Assembly: GCA_041656175.1 (NCBI GenBank)
Contig: JBBAEA010000031.1
Coordinates: 1-28,126 of the forward strand
Reading direction: 5' to 3'
Length of the DNA stretch: 28,126 nucleotides
From: JBBAEA01 sp041656175
GTDB lineage: Bacteria; Myxococcota_A; Bradymonadia; UBA4248
Shown here: piece after piece, positions 6,454 through 15,085 of the stretch
Layout: each line of letters opens with the position of its first letter
How positions within the stretch are numbered: position 1 is the first letter of the stretch
Program-made: the position numbers and the translations under genes
Notes under the pieces: model-generated
Databases searched by the model: none
Told to the model about the DNA's origin: nothing
Seen by the model: the letters and a program-made list of their open reading frames with translations, nothing else

Positions 6454-6590
6454 CAGAGACCCCGCGCGTTAATTTGCAAAAGCTGCATAATTTGCGCTGG
6501 CTTGGCGCATAGCCAAGACGGCGCAAATTATAGAGCAGCTTTGAGCAAATTAACGCGTGAGGCTCGGGCGTAGGGGGGCTTGCCCCCCAC
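6454..6590 (-). repeat. Nested palindromic repeat family II, copy a
   Basis: Same flank order as copy c on the minus strand: a G6-rich block, a long central palindrome, then a GGGGGG-CTTG-CCCCCC hairpin (6573-6588). The central stem is strong: CGCGTTAATTTGC (6475-6487) pairs perfectly with 6545-6557, followed by AAAGCTGC/GCAGCTTT and ATAATTTGCGC/GCGCAAATTAT, around a small inner TTGGCGCATAGCCAA hairpin. It lies in the 560-base gap 6284-6843, which holds no believable gene. Apart from this repeat and a candidate promoter at 6770, nothing else was recognised in that gap. Confidence 0.75.
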
Positions 6591-6769
6591 AAAAGAGATA
6601 CGAATTTTTGTAGCAAAACAGTGTGTTTTAAACTGTTTAATGCGATGCTGAGCAAGTTAGTTTTGCTTCCATAATCGAGGCGGCGAAGCACTGTAGCAAC
6701 GCCTAGTAAAGGTATTATGCAAAGGCAGTAAAGAAGCGCAAGTTCTGTAGAAAATTAAAGCAGGCGTAC

Positions 6770-6799
6770 TTGCCTGTTTAGACGTCAATGTGGTATACA
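6770..6799 (+). promoter_or_regulatory. Candidate sigma-70-type promoter for the FHA protein gene
   Basis: TTGCCT (6770-6775) and TATACA (6794-6799) are separated by 18 bases, about 45 bases upstream of the ATG at 6844. A transcript starting near 6806 would exclude a GTG start at 6790 and fits the chosen start. Consensus match only. Confidence 0.4.
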
Positions 6800-6843
6800 G
6801 TAAGACTTTGCGCGGAACTAGCTGCGCGGAGAGATTTCATCGC

Positions 6844-8340
6844 ATGAGGCAAAACAAGATGCTTAGATGTTTACGTAACTTTGTATTGTTAGTTTTACTA
6901 TTTACACCTGTTGTCGCATTGGCAGATGGCTTAACAATAGTCGACGTTGACACAAAGAGCGCGCCAGATATTTCGGTGTATTTCGACCTGCGACAAAGCG
7001 ATGGAATGGTGGTAACTGGCATTACGACCGAGGATTGCACATTAGAAATCAATAATATGCAGCCCGAGCTCATCTCGCCCAACATTAAATCGTTTTATGA
7101 AGGCGACCGCGGCGTGGGAATTTTGTTTATATTTCCGGTTGCCAAGAACTACAGCGAAGAGAGCTTTGCCATACGCAGCAACCTTGTGACGCTCATTCAA
7201 AAACTAGACCGTCGTATCGATAGAATCAATGCCATTCCTTACGATAACACCGCAACTCCCGTCGGTTGGTCTTCAGGCGGCGATGGGAAACTGGCCAAAG
7301 CCGTCTCTGAGATGAATACCAGTGATGTCCTTGAGCCCAACCTTTTTGCCAGCTTTACGCCTGCACTCGCGGCGCTAGAGAGTTTGCAAGGAGTTACGCA
7401 AAAGTATGTCGTTATTATTAGTGATGCGGAGGGTGCGATTGTTGGTGACCCCACGCGCGCAAATCGCTTGATTACAGAGTTTGTGGAAGAGTTAAAAAAG
7501 AAGCAAATTAAGCCCATAGTCGTGGCGTATAGCCCAGATGGGAAGGCTGCCATGACCAACGCACATCTGTTGCAGCGTATTGCGAATAATGCTGGTGGGA
7601 CGTCATACCTGGTTTATGACACGGCGAAATTCCAAGCGGTTTTGTTATCGGATGTTTTTGACGATATTTACAAAAGATACATTCTTGAAGCCGAGGTCGA
7701 TCTTAAGAAAGATTTTTGGTTGGATGAAGGACGCTACAATCTACAGCTCACCGTGCGTACAAACCAAGGCGACGTGAAGGCGGGAAGCAAGATTTCGTGG
7801 CCAAAGTTGAGTAAAAGTAGGCTATGGCTATGGATAACGCTTGGTTCGGTGGGTGGTGTCATCCTTATCGTTGTTCTTGTTCTAGTCTTTAGGCGACGCG
7901 AGGAAGAGGAAGTCATTATAGATCACGGGCCGGAGGAGATGCATTGCGCAACCTGCGGTAAAGTTATACCCGAAAAGTTATTTGGTTTTAACGGGGAGTT
8001 CTGTCTCTCGGGGGGCTTGCCTGACTGCCCATATTACCAAATGCCAGACCAAGGTAAAATTCAAATAACGAAAGGTATTATGGCCGATACGACATTCTTT
8101 ATCAAACAAGAGATTACAACGATCGGTTCATATCCCGAGAACAACGTTTATCTCAACGACAAAGCCGTTTCGCGCAAACACGCTGCAATCAAGGCCGATG
8201 AAGGCAAGCGCTACGAAATTCGCGACTTTGGCTCAGCCAACGGCACTTACGTAAACGACGAGCGAATTGAGCGCAAATTCTTGCGAAACGGCGATATTAT
8301 TCGCTTTGGCTCGGTAGAAACAGTATTTAAGCTAAAGTAG
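6844..8340 (+). CDS. Membrane protein with periplasmic vWA-like domain and cytoplasmic FHA domain
   Basis: A 498-residue single-span protein of unknown role. A signal sequence (residues about 1-28, ending VVALADG) is followed by a secreted region, about 30-320. This region opens with VYFDLRQSDGMVVTGITTEDC, as in von Willebrand A proteins with an Ig-like lead, but lacks a canonical DxSxS metal site. A membrane span (327-349, then RRREEEE) comes next. After it are four cysteines in CATC...C...DC (368-395) that may bind zinc, and an FHA domain (405-498) with GSYPENNVYL, SRKHA and SANGTYVND. FHA domains bind phosphothreonine peptides, so it may link an envelope signal to a Ser/Thr kinase pathway. 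GGAGAG lies ten bases before ATG 6844; ATG 6859 is an alternative start. The receiver-like and ABC genes follow on the same strand. Confidence 0.88.
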   Translation: MRQNKMLRCLRNFVLLVLLFTPVVALADGLTIVDVDTKSAPDISVYFDLRQSDGMVVTGITTEDCTLEINNMQPELISPNIKSFYEGDRGVGILFIFPVAKNYSEESFAIRSNLVTLIQKLDRRIDRINAIPYDNTATPVGWSSGGDGKLAKAVSEMNTSDVLEPNLFASFTPALAALESLQGVTQKYVVIISDAEGAIVGDPTRANRLITEFVEELKKKQIKPIVVAYSPDGKAAMTNAHLLQRIANNAGGTSYLVYDTAKFQAVLLSDVFDDIYKRYILEAEVDLKKDFWLDEGRYNLQLTVRTNQGDVKAGSKISWPKLSKSRLWLWITLGSVGGVILIVVLVLVFRRREEEEVIIDHGPEEMHCATCGKVIPEKLFGFNGEFCLSGGLPDCPYYQMPDQGKIQITKGIMADTTFFIKQEITTIGSYPENNVYLNDKAVSRKHAAIKADEGKRYEIRDFGSANGTYVNDERIERKFLRNGDIIRFGSVETVFKLK

Positions 8341-8502
8341 ATATTGCGCAAGCTACGCTTTGCCTGTTTGAGATTAAGCGCGCAAATAGTGTGCTATCAT
8401 TAAAATCTTTTAGCCAAATACTTGGCTAGCTGGGCTCAAGGCTGGGGTGGGCAAGCTTTGGGCAGCGCCGAAATCGGAGCAAGGACTTATACGTCAAAGA
8501 CT

Positions 8503-9384
8503 ATGCACGAACCAATACTTCAAGCTAGCCGTACACTAGGCGAGGCTACTCTAAAAGATGAGCCATGGGTCAATAGAAGACTCGGTTATTACCACGATGT
8601 TGAGACTTTTTTTGAGGCATTGCGCGCGGCGCCCAAAGCCATCGTTCTCGTGGACGGATTAGTTCAAGATGACACCGCGGTGGGTATGATAACGCGCATG
8701 CAGGTTATGCGCCCTGTTTACGTCGTTGTTGCGCTTACACAAGCGCTTGAGGCTATTAGCATTTTGCAACTCTACGCCTTGGGCGCTGCAAAAATCGGAA
8801 GGCCAGGAGATTTTCAGCGCCACCCTGAGTGGCTATCGCCTAGCGATAATGAGCTCCAAGACTTGGTGTTTCCGCCCTTTTTGTTTAATTTGGCGCAGCA
8901 AGAAGTCGTGGAGGATGTGCTTAAAGCCGAGCTTCGAGCGCAAGTTATATTTTTGGGCACACATGCGCTGAGCTCTTTTGCGAACGCCGTGTTGGGAAGC
9001 CCTAAAAGCAGTGCTCCTTTGCGCATGATCGTAGAAGCCCCACCGTCTGCGTGGGTTAGGGAGTCCCTAGCTGCTGAATTAGCTGCAAAAAACAGCTACA
9101 CGATTAAGCGCGAAATCGATAATGTGATTGAAAATGATATCGTTATTCTTGACGACATCACCAAAGCGATAGCGAGCCCAAATAAGGATAGTGTTTTCAT
9201 CGTACACGGCTACCTCAACGATGAGCATCGGGCGCTACTTCGCACAGTCCATGAACAGAACACCGTTTACTATGCCAGCCCCGAGGGTTACATCCCAAGT
9301 AAGCAAGACCTTAGGGAGGAGCCAATATTAGCCTCGCAATTTTGGGCTAAGTTCCACACACTTATTCAGGAAGCAATAAAATAA
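8503..9384 (+). CDS. Receiver-like (pseudo-REC) protein of unknown function
   Basis: No named family recognised. The 293-residue product has a segment (AIVLVDGLVQDD, then PVYVVVALTQALEAI, then YALGAAKIGRPGDF) whose spacing resembles the beta3, beta4-alpha4 and GA...K-P elements of a response-regulator receiver domain. The phosphorylation geometry is not clearly kept, so it would be an atypical receiver. The C-terminal half (IVEAPPSAWVRESLAAEL onward) may be a second alpha/beta domain. There is no signal peptide. The ATG at 8503 is the first good start, though its ribosome site is weak (AAGGA 16 bases away); a TTG at 8422 would add 27 residues and overlaps a small hairpin. One base separates it from the ABC ATPase gene, so it is almost certainly part of that operon and might regulate it. 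Confidence 0.75.
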   Translation: MHEPILQASRTLGEATLKDEPWVNRRLGYYHDVETFFEALRAAPKAIVLVDGLVQDDTAVGMITRMQVMRPVYVVVALTQALEAISILQLYALGAAKIGRPGDFQRHPEWLSPSDNELQDLVFPPFLFNLAQQEVVEDVLKAELRAQVIFLGTHALSSFANAVLGSPKSSAPLRMIVEAPPSAWVRESLAAELAAKNSYTIKREIDNVIENDIVILDDITKAIASPNKDSVFIVHGYLNDEHRALLRTVHEQNTVYYASPEGYIPSKQDLREEPILASQFWAKFHTLIQEAIK

Positions 9385-9385
9385 C

Positions 9386-10270
9386 ATGACAAATATGATA
9401 TTAGAGACCAAGGGTCTTAGCAAAAACTATGGTCGCATAGCGGCCGTCAAAGATCTCGACATGGCCATACCGCGTGGGCAGATCTACGGTTTAATCGGAA
9501 AAAACGGCGCTGGTAAAACTACGCTCATGCGCATGATTGCTGGCTTAGCAAGACCTAGTTCAGGCGAAATACGCATAAACCGCTCACTCGACTTAGACCA
9601 CGAGCGCACAAAATTAGGTTCGCTCATCGAAACGCCCGCTTTTTTCCCGCACATGACGGGTCTCACGAACCTACGCTTACAGCAAAAGCTCAGACCAGGG
9701 CGCGCAAGTTGCGAGCAACTACTCAAACTAGTCAAGATTTGGGACGCCCGAAACCGACTTGTCGCCGAGTACTCCTTAGGGATGAAACAGCGCCTCGGAA
9801 TTGCGTTGGCCTTGATTGGAGAACCAGAGCTGGTGCTCCTCGATGAGCCTATTAACGGACTAGATCCCGCAGGAATCCATGAGTTGCGCGAAATCTTAAA
9901 AAAAATAAACCAAGAAAATGCGGTGACCTTTGTCATTTCCTCGCACATACTCGGAGAATTATCAAAACTTGCCACGCACTTTGGCATCGTCGATAAGGGG
10001 AGGATGATTGCAGAGTTTTCCGCAGATTCGCTCAACGAACAAGCCAAAAAAAGCCTCCTCATTGAAGTGGACGACGTCGAGAAGGCAATGAACGTTTTGA
10101 GAGAAGATGCGACTTTGAAAATGAGCGTCGAAAATTCCAAAATTCGCATATTCCATTATGAAAGCTCAGGCGCCATTAATGCTAAATTATTCCAAAATGG
10201 CCTCAATGTCAGCAGCCTCATCGAAGAAGGCACTCAACTAGAAGACTACTTCCTCAGCCTCACGGATTAA
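9386..10270 (+). CDS. ABC transporter ATP-binding protein, BcrA-type
   Basis: ATPase subunit of an ABC-2 exporter, most like the BcrA/lantibiotic-immunity group. The 294-residue protein has Walker A GKNGAGKTT near residue 37, the Q-loop region ETPAFFPHMTGLTNLR typical of BcrA-like ATPases, signature SLGMKQRLG, Walker B LVLLDEPINGLDP and the H-loop in ISSHIL. The C-terminal 80 residues form the usual small regulatory extension. The ATG at 9386 follows the preceding stop by one base. The permease starts three bases after its own stop. Members of this group often export peptides or confer self-protection, but the substrate cannot be told from sequence. Confidence 0.93.
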   Translation: MTNMILETKGLSKNYGRIAAVKDLDMAIPRGQIYGLIGKNGAGKTTLMRMIAGLARPSSGEIRINRSLDLDHERTKLGSLIETPAFFPHMTGLTNLRLQQKLRPGRASCEQLLKLVKIWDARNRLVAEYSLGMKQRLGIALALIGEPELVLLDEPINGLDPAGIHELREILKKINQENAVTFVISSHILGELSKLATHFGIVDKGRMIAEFSADSLNEQAKKSLLIEVDDVEKAMNVLREDATLKMSVENSKIRIFHYESSGAINAKLFQNGLNVSSLIEEGTQLEDYFLSLTD

Positions 10271-10273
10271 ATA

Positions 10274-11092
10274 ATGAACAGTGAAAACAAATTTGTTAAG
10301 CCAAACACATCCCTACTCCGCCTTATGGGAGCAGATTTTTTTAGCTTTTGGCATCACAAAAGTTTTTGGGTCGCAAGCAGCCTCGCACTCTTTAGCGGGC
10401 TGACACTCGCCTTTGTTTCTTACCTCGCCGCGGACTTTGTCACGAGCAATTTCGGTGCCGACACGGGCATATCCGCCTCATTAGTCGCTTCGCACAGCCT
10501 TAACAGCGCCATCGTTATCTACGGCCTCATCGCTGTCAGTATTTGGCTTGTTTCGGACTTCCAACACCGCCGCATACAAAACACGCTCTGCATCGGCTAC
10601 TCTCGCAGTAAATACTTTATTTCAAAGTTCACCATCTCAAGTCTATTCCTCGTTTTCTTGCAAGTCATCAGTTTTTGCACCGCCTACGCGCTCGCCCTCA
10701 TTCTGCTGCCTACGCCCAAAATTTTGCCGGACACCAACATTATTTCCAACGCTACCCTTTTCGCCTCGCTCGCCCTCAGCCTCTGGGAGCAGCTAGCGCT
10801 CGGCGCCCTTTTCGCCGCAGTCGCCTTCCTAACTCGCAACGTCGCCATCAGCCTCATCAGCTCTATCTGCGTCGTCACACTTCTCCCCCTCATGGCAAAA
10901 GTTTTCAACTTTGTAATGAGCAGCGTTTACGAAATCACGTTTAATTTCAACCAAGTCCTTGCCACGCACTACATCGCCACTGTTCCCGCCGACGTAGAGC
11001 ACTACGTTTTGTATGGCCTCGGCGTTGGCGCCGCCTTCCTTTTGATCCCAACGCTTATCGCGTTTTGGCACTTCAAACTAAGCGACGTCTAA
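10274..11092 (+). CDS. ABC-2 type transporter permease
   Basis: Membrane partner of the preceding ATPase. The 272-residue protein has about six hydrophobic segments: SFWVASSLALFSGLTLAFV, then IVIYGLIAVSIWLV, FLVFLQVISFCTAYALALIL, LALGALFAAVAFL, ISLISSICVVTLLPLM and a last span GLGVGAAFLLIPTLIAFW. The conserved early segment QHRRIQNTLCIGYSRSKYFISK between spans 2 and 3 is typical of ABC-2 permeases of the bacitracin-exporter type. The second half of the coding strand is strikingly C-rich and G-poor compared with its neighbours, mostly at third positions. Start ATG 10274 follows the ATPase stop by three bases, indicating translational coupling. No separate ribosome site is visible. Confidence 0.88.
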   Translation: MNSENKFVKPNTSLLRLMGADFFSFWHHKSFWVASSLALFSGLTLAFVSYLAADFVTSNFGADTGISASLVASHSLNSAIVIYGLIAVSIWLVSDFQHRRIQNTLCIGYSRSKYFISKFTISSLFLVFLQVISFCTAYALALILLPTPKILPDTNIISNATLFASLALSLWEQLALGALFAAVAFLTRNVAISLISSICVVTLLPLMAKVFNFVMSSVYEITFNFNQVLATHYIATVPADVEHYVLYGLGVGAAFLLIPTLIAFWHFKLSDV

Positions 11093-11143
11093 GGCGCTTA
11101 CATACATGGCGAAGCCAGTTTTTTAGCATGCGCTTTTTTTGGC

Positions 11144-11293
11144 GGGGGGCTCTACAGCCCCCCTACGCGCAAGCTTCCCTCATGATCGCTGGCTTCGCGC
11201 GTTATTTTATGCGTTGTATGCGCTCGATCCGCGCATCCAACGCATAAAATGCGCTCAGGCAGCGATCCTTCGGGTGATCTTGCGCTACCCCCC
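11144..11293 (+). repeat. Nested palindromic repeat family II, copy b
   Basis: GGGGGGC-TCTACA-GCCCCCC hairpin, then TACGCGCAAGCTTCCC, a central stem including GCGTTATTTTATGCGTTG paired with CAACGCATAAAATGCGC, and closing GGGTGATCTTGCGCTA plus CCCCCC. Flanks are nearly identical to copy d although the central stem differs. It lies in the gap 11093-11501 after the permease gene. The rest of that gap (11294-11490) is AT-rich and I see no gene in it. Confidence 0.78.
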
Positions 11294-11501
11294 TACGTTC
11301 AATATTCGTTGTTTTCATTTTGTTTGTGTATTTTGAAGATTCTGCGAACAAAAAACGAATATAGCGATATATATACTATAGAGACTAACGAGGGTTTTGA
11401 TACCACTGGAATGAAGCTAATTATTGGCATTTACTTGGAAAAGAATACGCATTCCCCCTCTTTTCAGTCTTTGTTTCTTGGGCGATTTTGGAGGAAAAGC
11501 G

Positions 11502-12326
11502 ATGGAAGAGAACAAAGGTATTAACTCGGCACGTGTGGTGTACGTGGCGATTGAAGAGCTATCTAAAGGATTAGCGCAAGGCGTAGGGGACTTAGACTGG
11601 CGCTATTTGCAGCTATACGGCGAGTTTGCTTGGTTTAATTGGTATTATAACTATGCTAAGTGGGGGGATAAGTTTAAGGGGCAGTTGTCGGATTATGTTA
11701 TTTTTAAGCAAAGTTTAGCCTTAGTGAACGCGGAACATGCAAGCGCAATTCTAAGCGCCAAGAGCTATCATGCGGGTAAAGAACTAAGCGATTTACGCAC
11801 GAAATCCGCTGTGAGTGCCAAGGTAGATTTGCTTTGGGCTAGGAAAGAGGGGACGAATATATTTCGCTTAGTGCGCGAGAAGCAAGAGTACATCAAGCAG
11901 CTTATGGATGGTGCGTTTCTCTGCATCTATTTGGATTATCTGGACAGCTTCGAGGATTCGCTCAACGAGGTAGAAAGATTGACGATTCTGCGCTCTTTGC
12001 GTATTTCGCTTTTAAATCGTTTGTTGTGCTTTATCGGCGTAAGCATAGATCTTCCCCAAAGCATGTTAAAACAGCTATCGGGCGGAGATATGCATGAACT
12101 AAGCTTCAGAACAACGCAGTCCCTTCTTATGAATGCTATCGAAGCAAAATTGTTTTTTTCAGCAGTGGAAGCAGAGCTCCCCATAAGAACGCTTTGTGAC
12201 TTTTTCGCGAGGGAGTACGCGATGGTTTCATCGAGTTTTCATCAGCTTTTGCATTTTGCGGAGCGCGCAGTTCTTATGGCAGCGAAAGAAAATTGCGAGC
12301 CGAAACTGCTAGCTTATGCGGCATAA
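11502..12326 (+). CDS. Hypothetical protein, alpha-helical, no recognised family
   Basis: A 274-residue protein without signal peptide or clear membrane span. It is rich in predicted helix, with an aromatic cluster near the N-terminus (LYGEFAWFNWYYNYAKWGDKF) and a possible short hydrophobic stretch AFLCIYLDYL in the middle. The start at 11502 is set by an excellent ribosome site, GGAGG seven bases before the ATG; an upstream in-frame start at 11424 is not supported. It is the only plus-strand gene between the ABC pair and the minus-strand moxR operon, and it is flanked by repeat family II copy b and family I copy c. I cannot assign a function. Coding potential looks real from codon use and the ribosome site. 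Confidence 0.75.
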   Translation: MEENKGINSARVVYVAIEELSKGLAQGVGDLDWRYLQLYGEFAWFNWYYNYAKWGDKFKGQLSDYVIFKQSLALVNAEHASAILSAKSYHAGKELSDLRTKSAVSAKVDLLWARKEGTNIFRLVREKQEYIKQLMDGAFLCIYLDYLDSFEDSLNEVERLTILRSLRISLLNRLLCFIGVSIDLPQSMLKQLSGGDMHELSFRTTQSLLMNAIEAKLFFSAVEAELPIRTLCDFFAREYAMVSSSFHQLLHFAERAVLMAAKENCEPKLLAYAA

Positions 12327-12423
12327 TCTACAGGGTTTTGCGTGAGTTCATGGCTTTTGTGCGGCTATTTAGTTTTTGTCTCGAATAAAACGTCGGTAAT
12401 TGGGCTAAAAAAAACTGCTTGGC

Positions 12424-12466
12424 ACGCGGGTTTGAGCGATAGCGCCAATGAATCAGAGCTTCCCTA
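12424..12466. repeat. MITE-like repeat family I, copy c (right end only)
   Basis: GGGTTTGAGCGATAGC...CCAATGAATCAGAGC and CTTCCCTAG match the right end of copy d. The rest of the element is not recognisable towards 12327. The final CTA is the reverse complement of the TAG stop of the minus-strand gene 12464-14137, so the element end provides that stop codon. Confidence 0.6.
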
Positions 12467-14137
12467 GTTAAAGTGGCGCAAGATTAGTTCGTACAATTCC
12501 TCAGCTTTTTTATTGGCGTCGTCTACCTTATCGAAGGTAAGTTCATCAATGCTTGCCTCGAGTTTGTCGATAGCGTCAAGGCTGAGGTTTTTTGTTTTTT
12601 TATCTTTTTTTAGTACACGCTCTTTAAGTGCAGCGCAGAGTTCACGCGCAGTCTTTAGACCCCATATACTTTGGAAGGGGTAGTAGTATTCTGCAATCTG
12701 GCTAAAACTACGAATGGCGTAGTCTCGCGCTGATTGCAATTCAACGCTAAAACAGTAGGGAGGGCGAATATTCTTTGGCGGAAAGTCCAATTCAGCGCTT
12801 AAGTAAGCGGGATGTTCAATCTTTAAGCGATATGTCGTGTTTTCCTCCAATAGGGGGAGTTTTGCGTATCCTTGGGGGTCGCACTGTAGACTAAGGGTTT
12901 CCGTAGCGACGTCGCCTGTTTTTCGCAGTTGAACAGTTGCCGCTATGGCTGAGTTTTTATCGCAGCAATAAAGTAAAAACTGTGTATTATTGATGTTCTC
13001 GTAATCTTTAGGAATACGTTTTTTGGCGATGTATCCAGTTTGCTTTGGGTTAATCATTGTGATGCGCGATTTGTATCGCGCCTTGGCGAATCGAGCTAAA
13101 AGCAAGAAACTAGCGAGGGCAAAGATCGACAACAGTGAAAACCAAAACCAGTGAGGTATGCGAGGGGCTTGGTGTGTAATGCGTATGGAGTCAAAGAACT
13201 TGGGGCTGTAGTTGCTCTTAAGGCTAATTTTTACTTCGTAGTTAGCGCTGGGTAAACTGTAGATTGATGTAGAAAAAACAAAGAATCCATCATTTTGACT
13301 CATGAATTCTTCTTCATATAATATTTGTCCGAATTTTGTGATAAACTGAATTTTTAGCGGCAGCGGTGGTAGCTGCTCAATAGCGTTTGAGCGTAAATTC
13401 CCCGCGATCTTAAATTTCGATGAGCTTTGCTCAAGAGCTTTTAAGTTAAAGTCGAGTTTGTCCAGTATGAGTATGGTAGACTGTAACGATTTTTTAGCAA
13501 AAACGGGGTTCTCCGCTATGCTAGCGCTTAAAGTGTAGCGTCCCGCGTCGAGTTTTTGGCTCTGTAGAGTTTGTTGTTTTTTAAGAAACTCGCTGTTGAG
13601 TTCGTAGCTCTTAGGCGCAAGCGGTGGAAAACTAAGATGGAGTTCAGGGCTATAGTCGTGGGTTGTAGGACTTGCAGAAAAATGGAGGCGCAGATTCTGT
13701 CCCCATTCCAAAATTTCGAGTTCCCCTAGATTCCAGTCCAGCTCGGAGTCGAGCATAGCAATGTGGCAGCTAATGACGCTTTCAGTTTCGTATATTCCTT
13801 CCGCCCCTGCATACTGCATGTGTACGTGGTATTGTCCTTCGGGATAATCAAGTGCAAGCTCACACTGTCCAAAGCGATTCGTTTGGATGCTTCCCGAGAA
13901 GACGAGTTTGGCGCTATTGAGATCAATAACGCGCAAATCAATCGTAGCGAGTGCAATCCCCATATTCAGGTCATCGCTAAGTCTAGCCCTTAAAATGCTA
14001 TGCTTCCCCGCGATGTGGCACTGGGCTTGGATTTGGGACTTGCTAACGATGAGAATAGGCGCAGCGACAGCGAGCCAAGAGCAAAACAAAGTGCTCACAA
14101 GCACAAGCAGCAGCAAAGTTATGGCACTGGCTCTCAT
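12464..14137 (-). CDS. Large single-span membrane protein of the MoxR operon
   Basis: A 557-residue protein with a signal sequence (about residues 1-26, ending WLAVAA), a long periplasmic region that appears to be several Ig-like or beta-sandwich repeats (for example NRFGQCELALDYPEGQYHVHM and its later echo NDGFFVFSTSIYSLPSANYEVKI), one membrane span near residues 335-357 (HWFWFSLLSIFALASFLLLARF) and a cytoplasmic tail. The tail has another small beta domain and a lysine-rich helical end (LCAALKERVLKKDKKTKN...ELILRHFN). The helical end vaguely recalls the DUF4129-type tail of proteins co-encoded with MoxR, but I am not sure. It lies 24 bases after moxR on the same strand. Its TAG stop is shared with repeat family I copy c. 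Presumably it acts at the envelope with the MoxR ATPase. Confidence 0.8.
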   Translation of the reverse strand: MRASAITLLLLVLVSTLFCSWLAVAAPILIVSKSQIQAQCHIAGKHSILRARLSDDLNMGIALATIDLRVIDLNSAKLVFSGSIQTNRFGQCELALDYPEGQYHVHMQYAGAEGIYETESVISCHIAMLDSELDWNLGELEILEWGQNLRLHFSASPTTHDYSPELHLSFPPLAPKSYELNSEFLKKQQTLQSQKLDAGRYTLSASIAENPVFAKKSLQSTILILDKLDFNLKALEQSSSKFKIAGNLRSNAIEQLPPLPLKIQFITKFGQILYEEEFMSQNDGFFVFSTSIYSLPSANYEVKISLKSNYSPKFFDSIRITHQAPRIPHWFWFSLLSIFALASFLLLARFAKARYKSRITMINPKQTGYIAKKRIPKDYENINNTQFLLYCCDKNSAIAATVQLRKTGDVATETLSLQCDPQGYAKLPLLEENTTYRLKIEHPAYLSAELDFPPKNIRPPYCFSVELQSARDYAIRSFSQIAEYYYPFQSIWGLKTARELCAALKERVLKKDKKTKNLSLDAIDKLEASIDELTFDKVDDANKKAEELYELILRHFN

Positions 14138-14161
14138 CGCTGAATTCGTTAGATCTAAAGT

Positions 14162-15085
14162 TTACGAAAATCTTACGTTTTCGAGAATTTGAGTTACTGC
14201 GCGCTTTTGGCGTTCAACGTCGTCGAAATCGACGTCAAAGTGCAGTCGGTGGTTAAACACATAGGGTAGCGCCCAGCGGACGTCATCGGGAAGAACGAAG
14301 TTGCGGTTATCAAGTAGAGCTTTAACCCTTGCAGCACGCAAAAGCCCTATGCTGCCACGCGGGCTAACGCCGCGCAGAATTTGGGGCAAGCTTCGCGAGA
14401 ACTGGCTAAGCTTAGCGATATAGCGGTAGATCTCTTCGTGGACCTGCACATTTTGCGCTTCGGTGCTAAGGGCGGCGATCTCGTCCTTATCGAGTATCTG
14501 CTCAAGCGTTGGTGGTTCTAAGCGATCCTGTTTTAGCATCGTGATCTCTTCGCTTTGGCTGGGGTAGTCCAAAATAACGCGGAATAAAAAGCGATCGAGT
14601 TCGCCATCGGGTAGTGCGTAAACGCCGTGTTCCTCGAGGGGGTTTTGTGTGGCAAGCACGAGGAAGGGCGCTTGTAGCGCTAGGGATTTGCCATCTACGG
14701 TAACTTGGCGCTCTTGCATCGCTTCGAGCAGGGCGCTTTGCGTTTTGGCGGGTGCGCGGTTGATCTCGTCGGCTAAGAGGATGTTCGAGAACAGGGGCCC
14801 AGGCATAAATACGAAGTCCTCGCTTTGACGTCGAAAAATACTTGTGCCTGTGATGTCGCTTGGTAGTAAATCCATAGTAAACTGAACTCTACCGAATTTT
14901 ATGCCTAAACATTGGGCAAAAGCGCGTGCAATAGTTGTTTTTGCGAGCCCTGGCGCGCCTTCCAAAAGTATGTGCCCACCGCACAATAGTGCAACGAGCA
15001 AGAGTTCAATGACATCTTCTTTACCAACAACAAGGGTTTTCATCTGCGAGAGCAAAGTTTCTTTTACCTGAGCAGCGTCCAGCAT
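14162..15085 (-). CDS. MoxR family AAA+ ATPase
   Basis: MoxR ATPases are AAA+ chaperones that assemble or activate envelope and metal-dependent complexes. The 307-residue protein has Walker A GAPGLAKTT, Walker B ILLADEINRAP, sensor 1 ATQNP, the arginine-finger region ELDRFLF and the sensor 2 segment GVSPRGSIGLL, all in standard order and at full family length. The start ATG at 15085 is directly adjacent to the asparaginase TAG stop, and AGGAG eleven bases upstream, inside the asparaginase end, serves as its ribosome site. This implies translational coupling. The usual DUF58 and vWA (BatA) companions are not here; only one large membrane protein follows. Family call is secure; the client is unknown. 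Confidence 0.95.
   Translation of the reverse strand: MLDAAQVKETLLSQMKTLVVGKEDVIELLLVALLCGGHILLEGAPGLAKTTIARAFAQCLGIKFGRVQFTMDLLPSDITGTSIFRRQSEDFVFMPGPLFSNILLADEINRAPAKTQSALLEAMQERQVTVDGKSLALQAPFLVLATQNPLEEHGVYALPDGELDRFLFRVILDYPSQSEEITMLKQDRLEPPTLEQILDKDEIAALSTEAQNVQVHEEIYRYIAKLSQFSRSLPQILRGVSPRGSIGLLRAARVKALLDNRNFVLPDDVRWALPYVFNHRLHFDVDFDDVERQKRAVTQILENVRFS

Noticed and set aside
6454..6590. Integron attC-like site
   Set aside because: The long palindromes recall attC, but no integrase, no cassette-like genes and no GTTRRRY core sites accompany them, and one copy sits inside a conserved operon.
6320..6691. 123-residue minus-strand frame between the Nudix and FHA genes
   Set aside because: Covers the nested palindrome copy a; it has no family resemblance or ribosome site.
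8411..8428. TAGCCAA-ATAC-TTGGCTA hairpin as a terminator after the FHA gene
   Set aside because: No T run on the plus strand and the stem is only seven pairs; left unassigned.
10548..10944. Alternative plus-strand frames inside the permease gene
   Set aside because: Arg/Pro/Ser-rich peptides produced by the C-rich coding strand; the main frame has six membrane spans and operon spacing.
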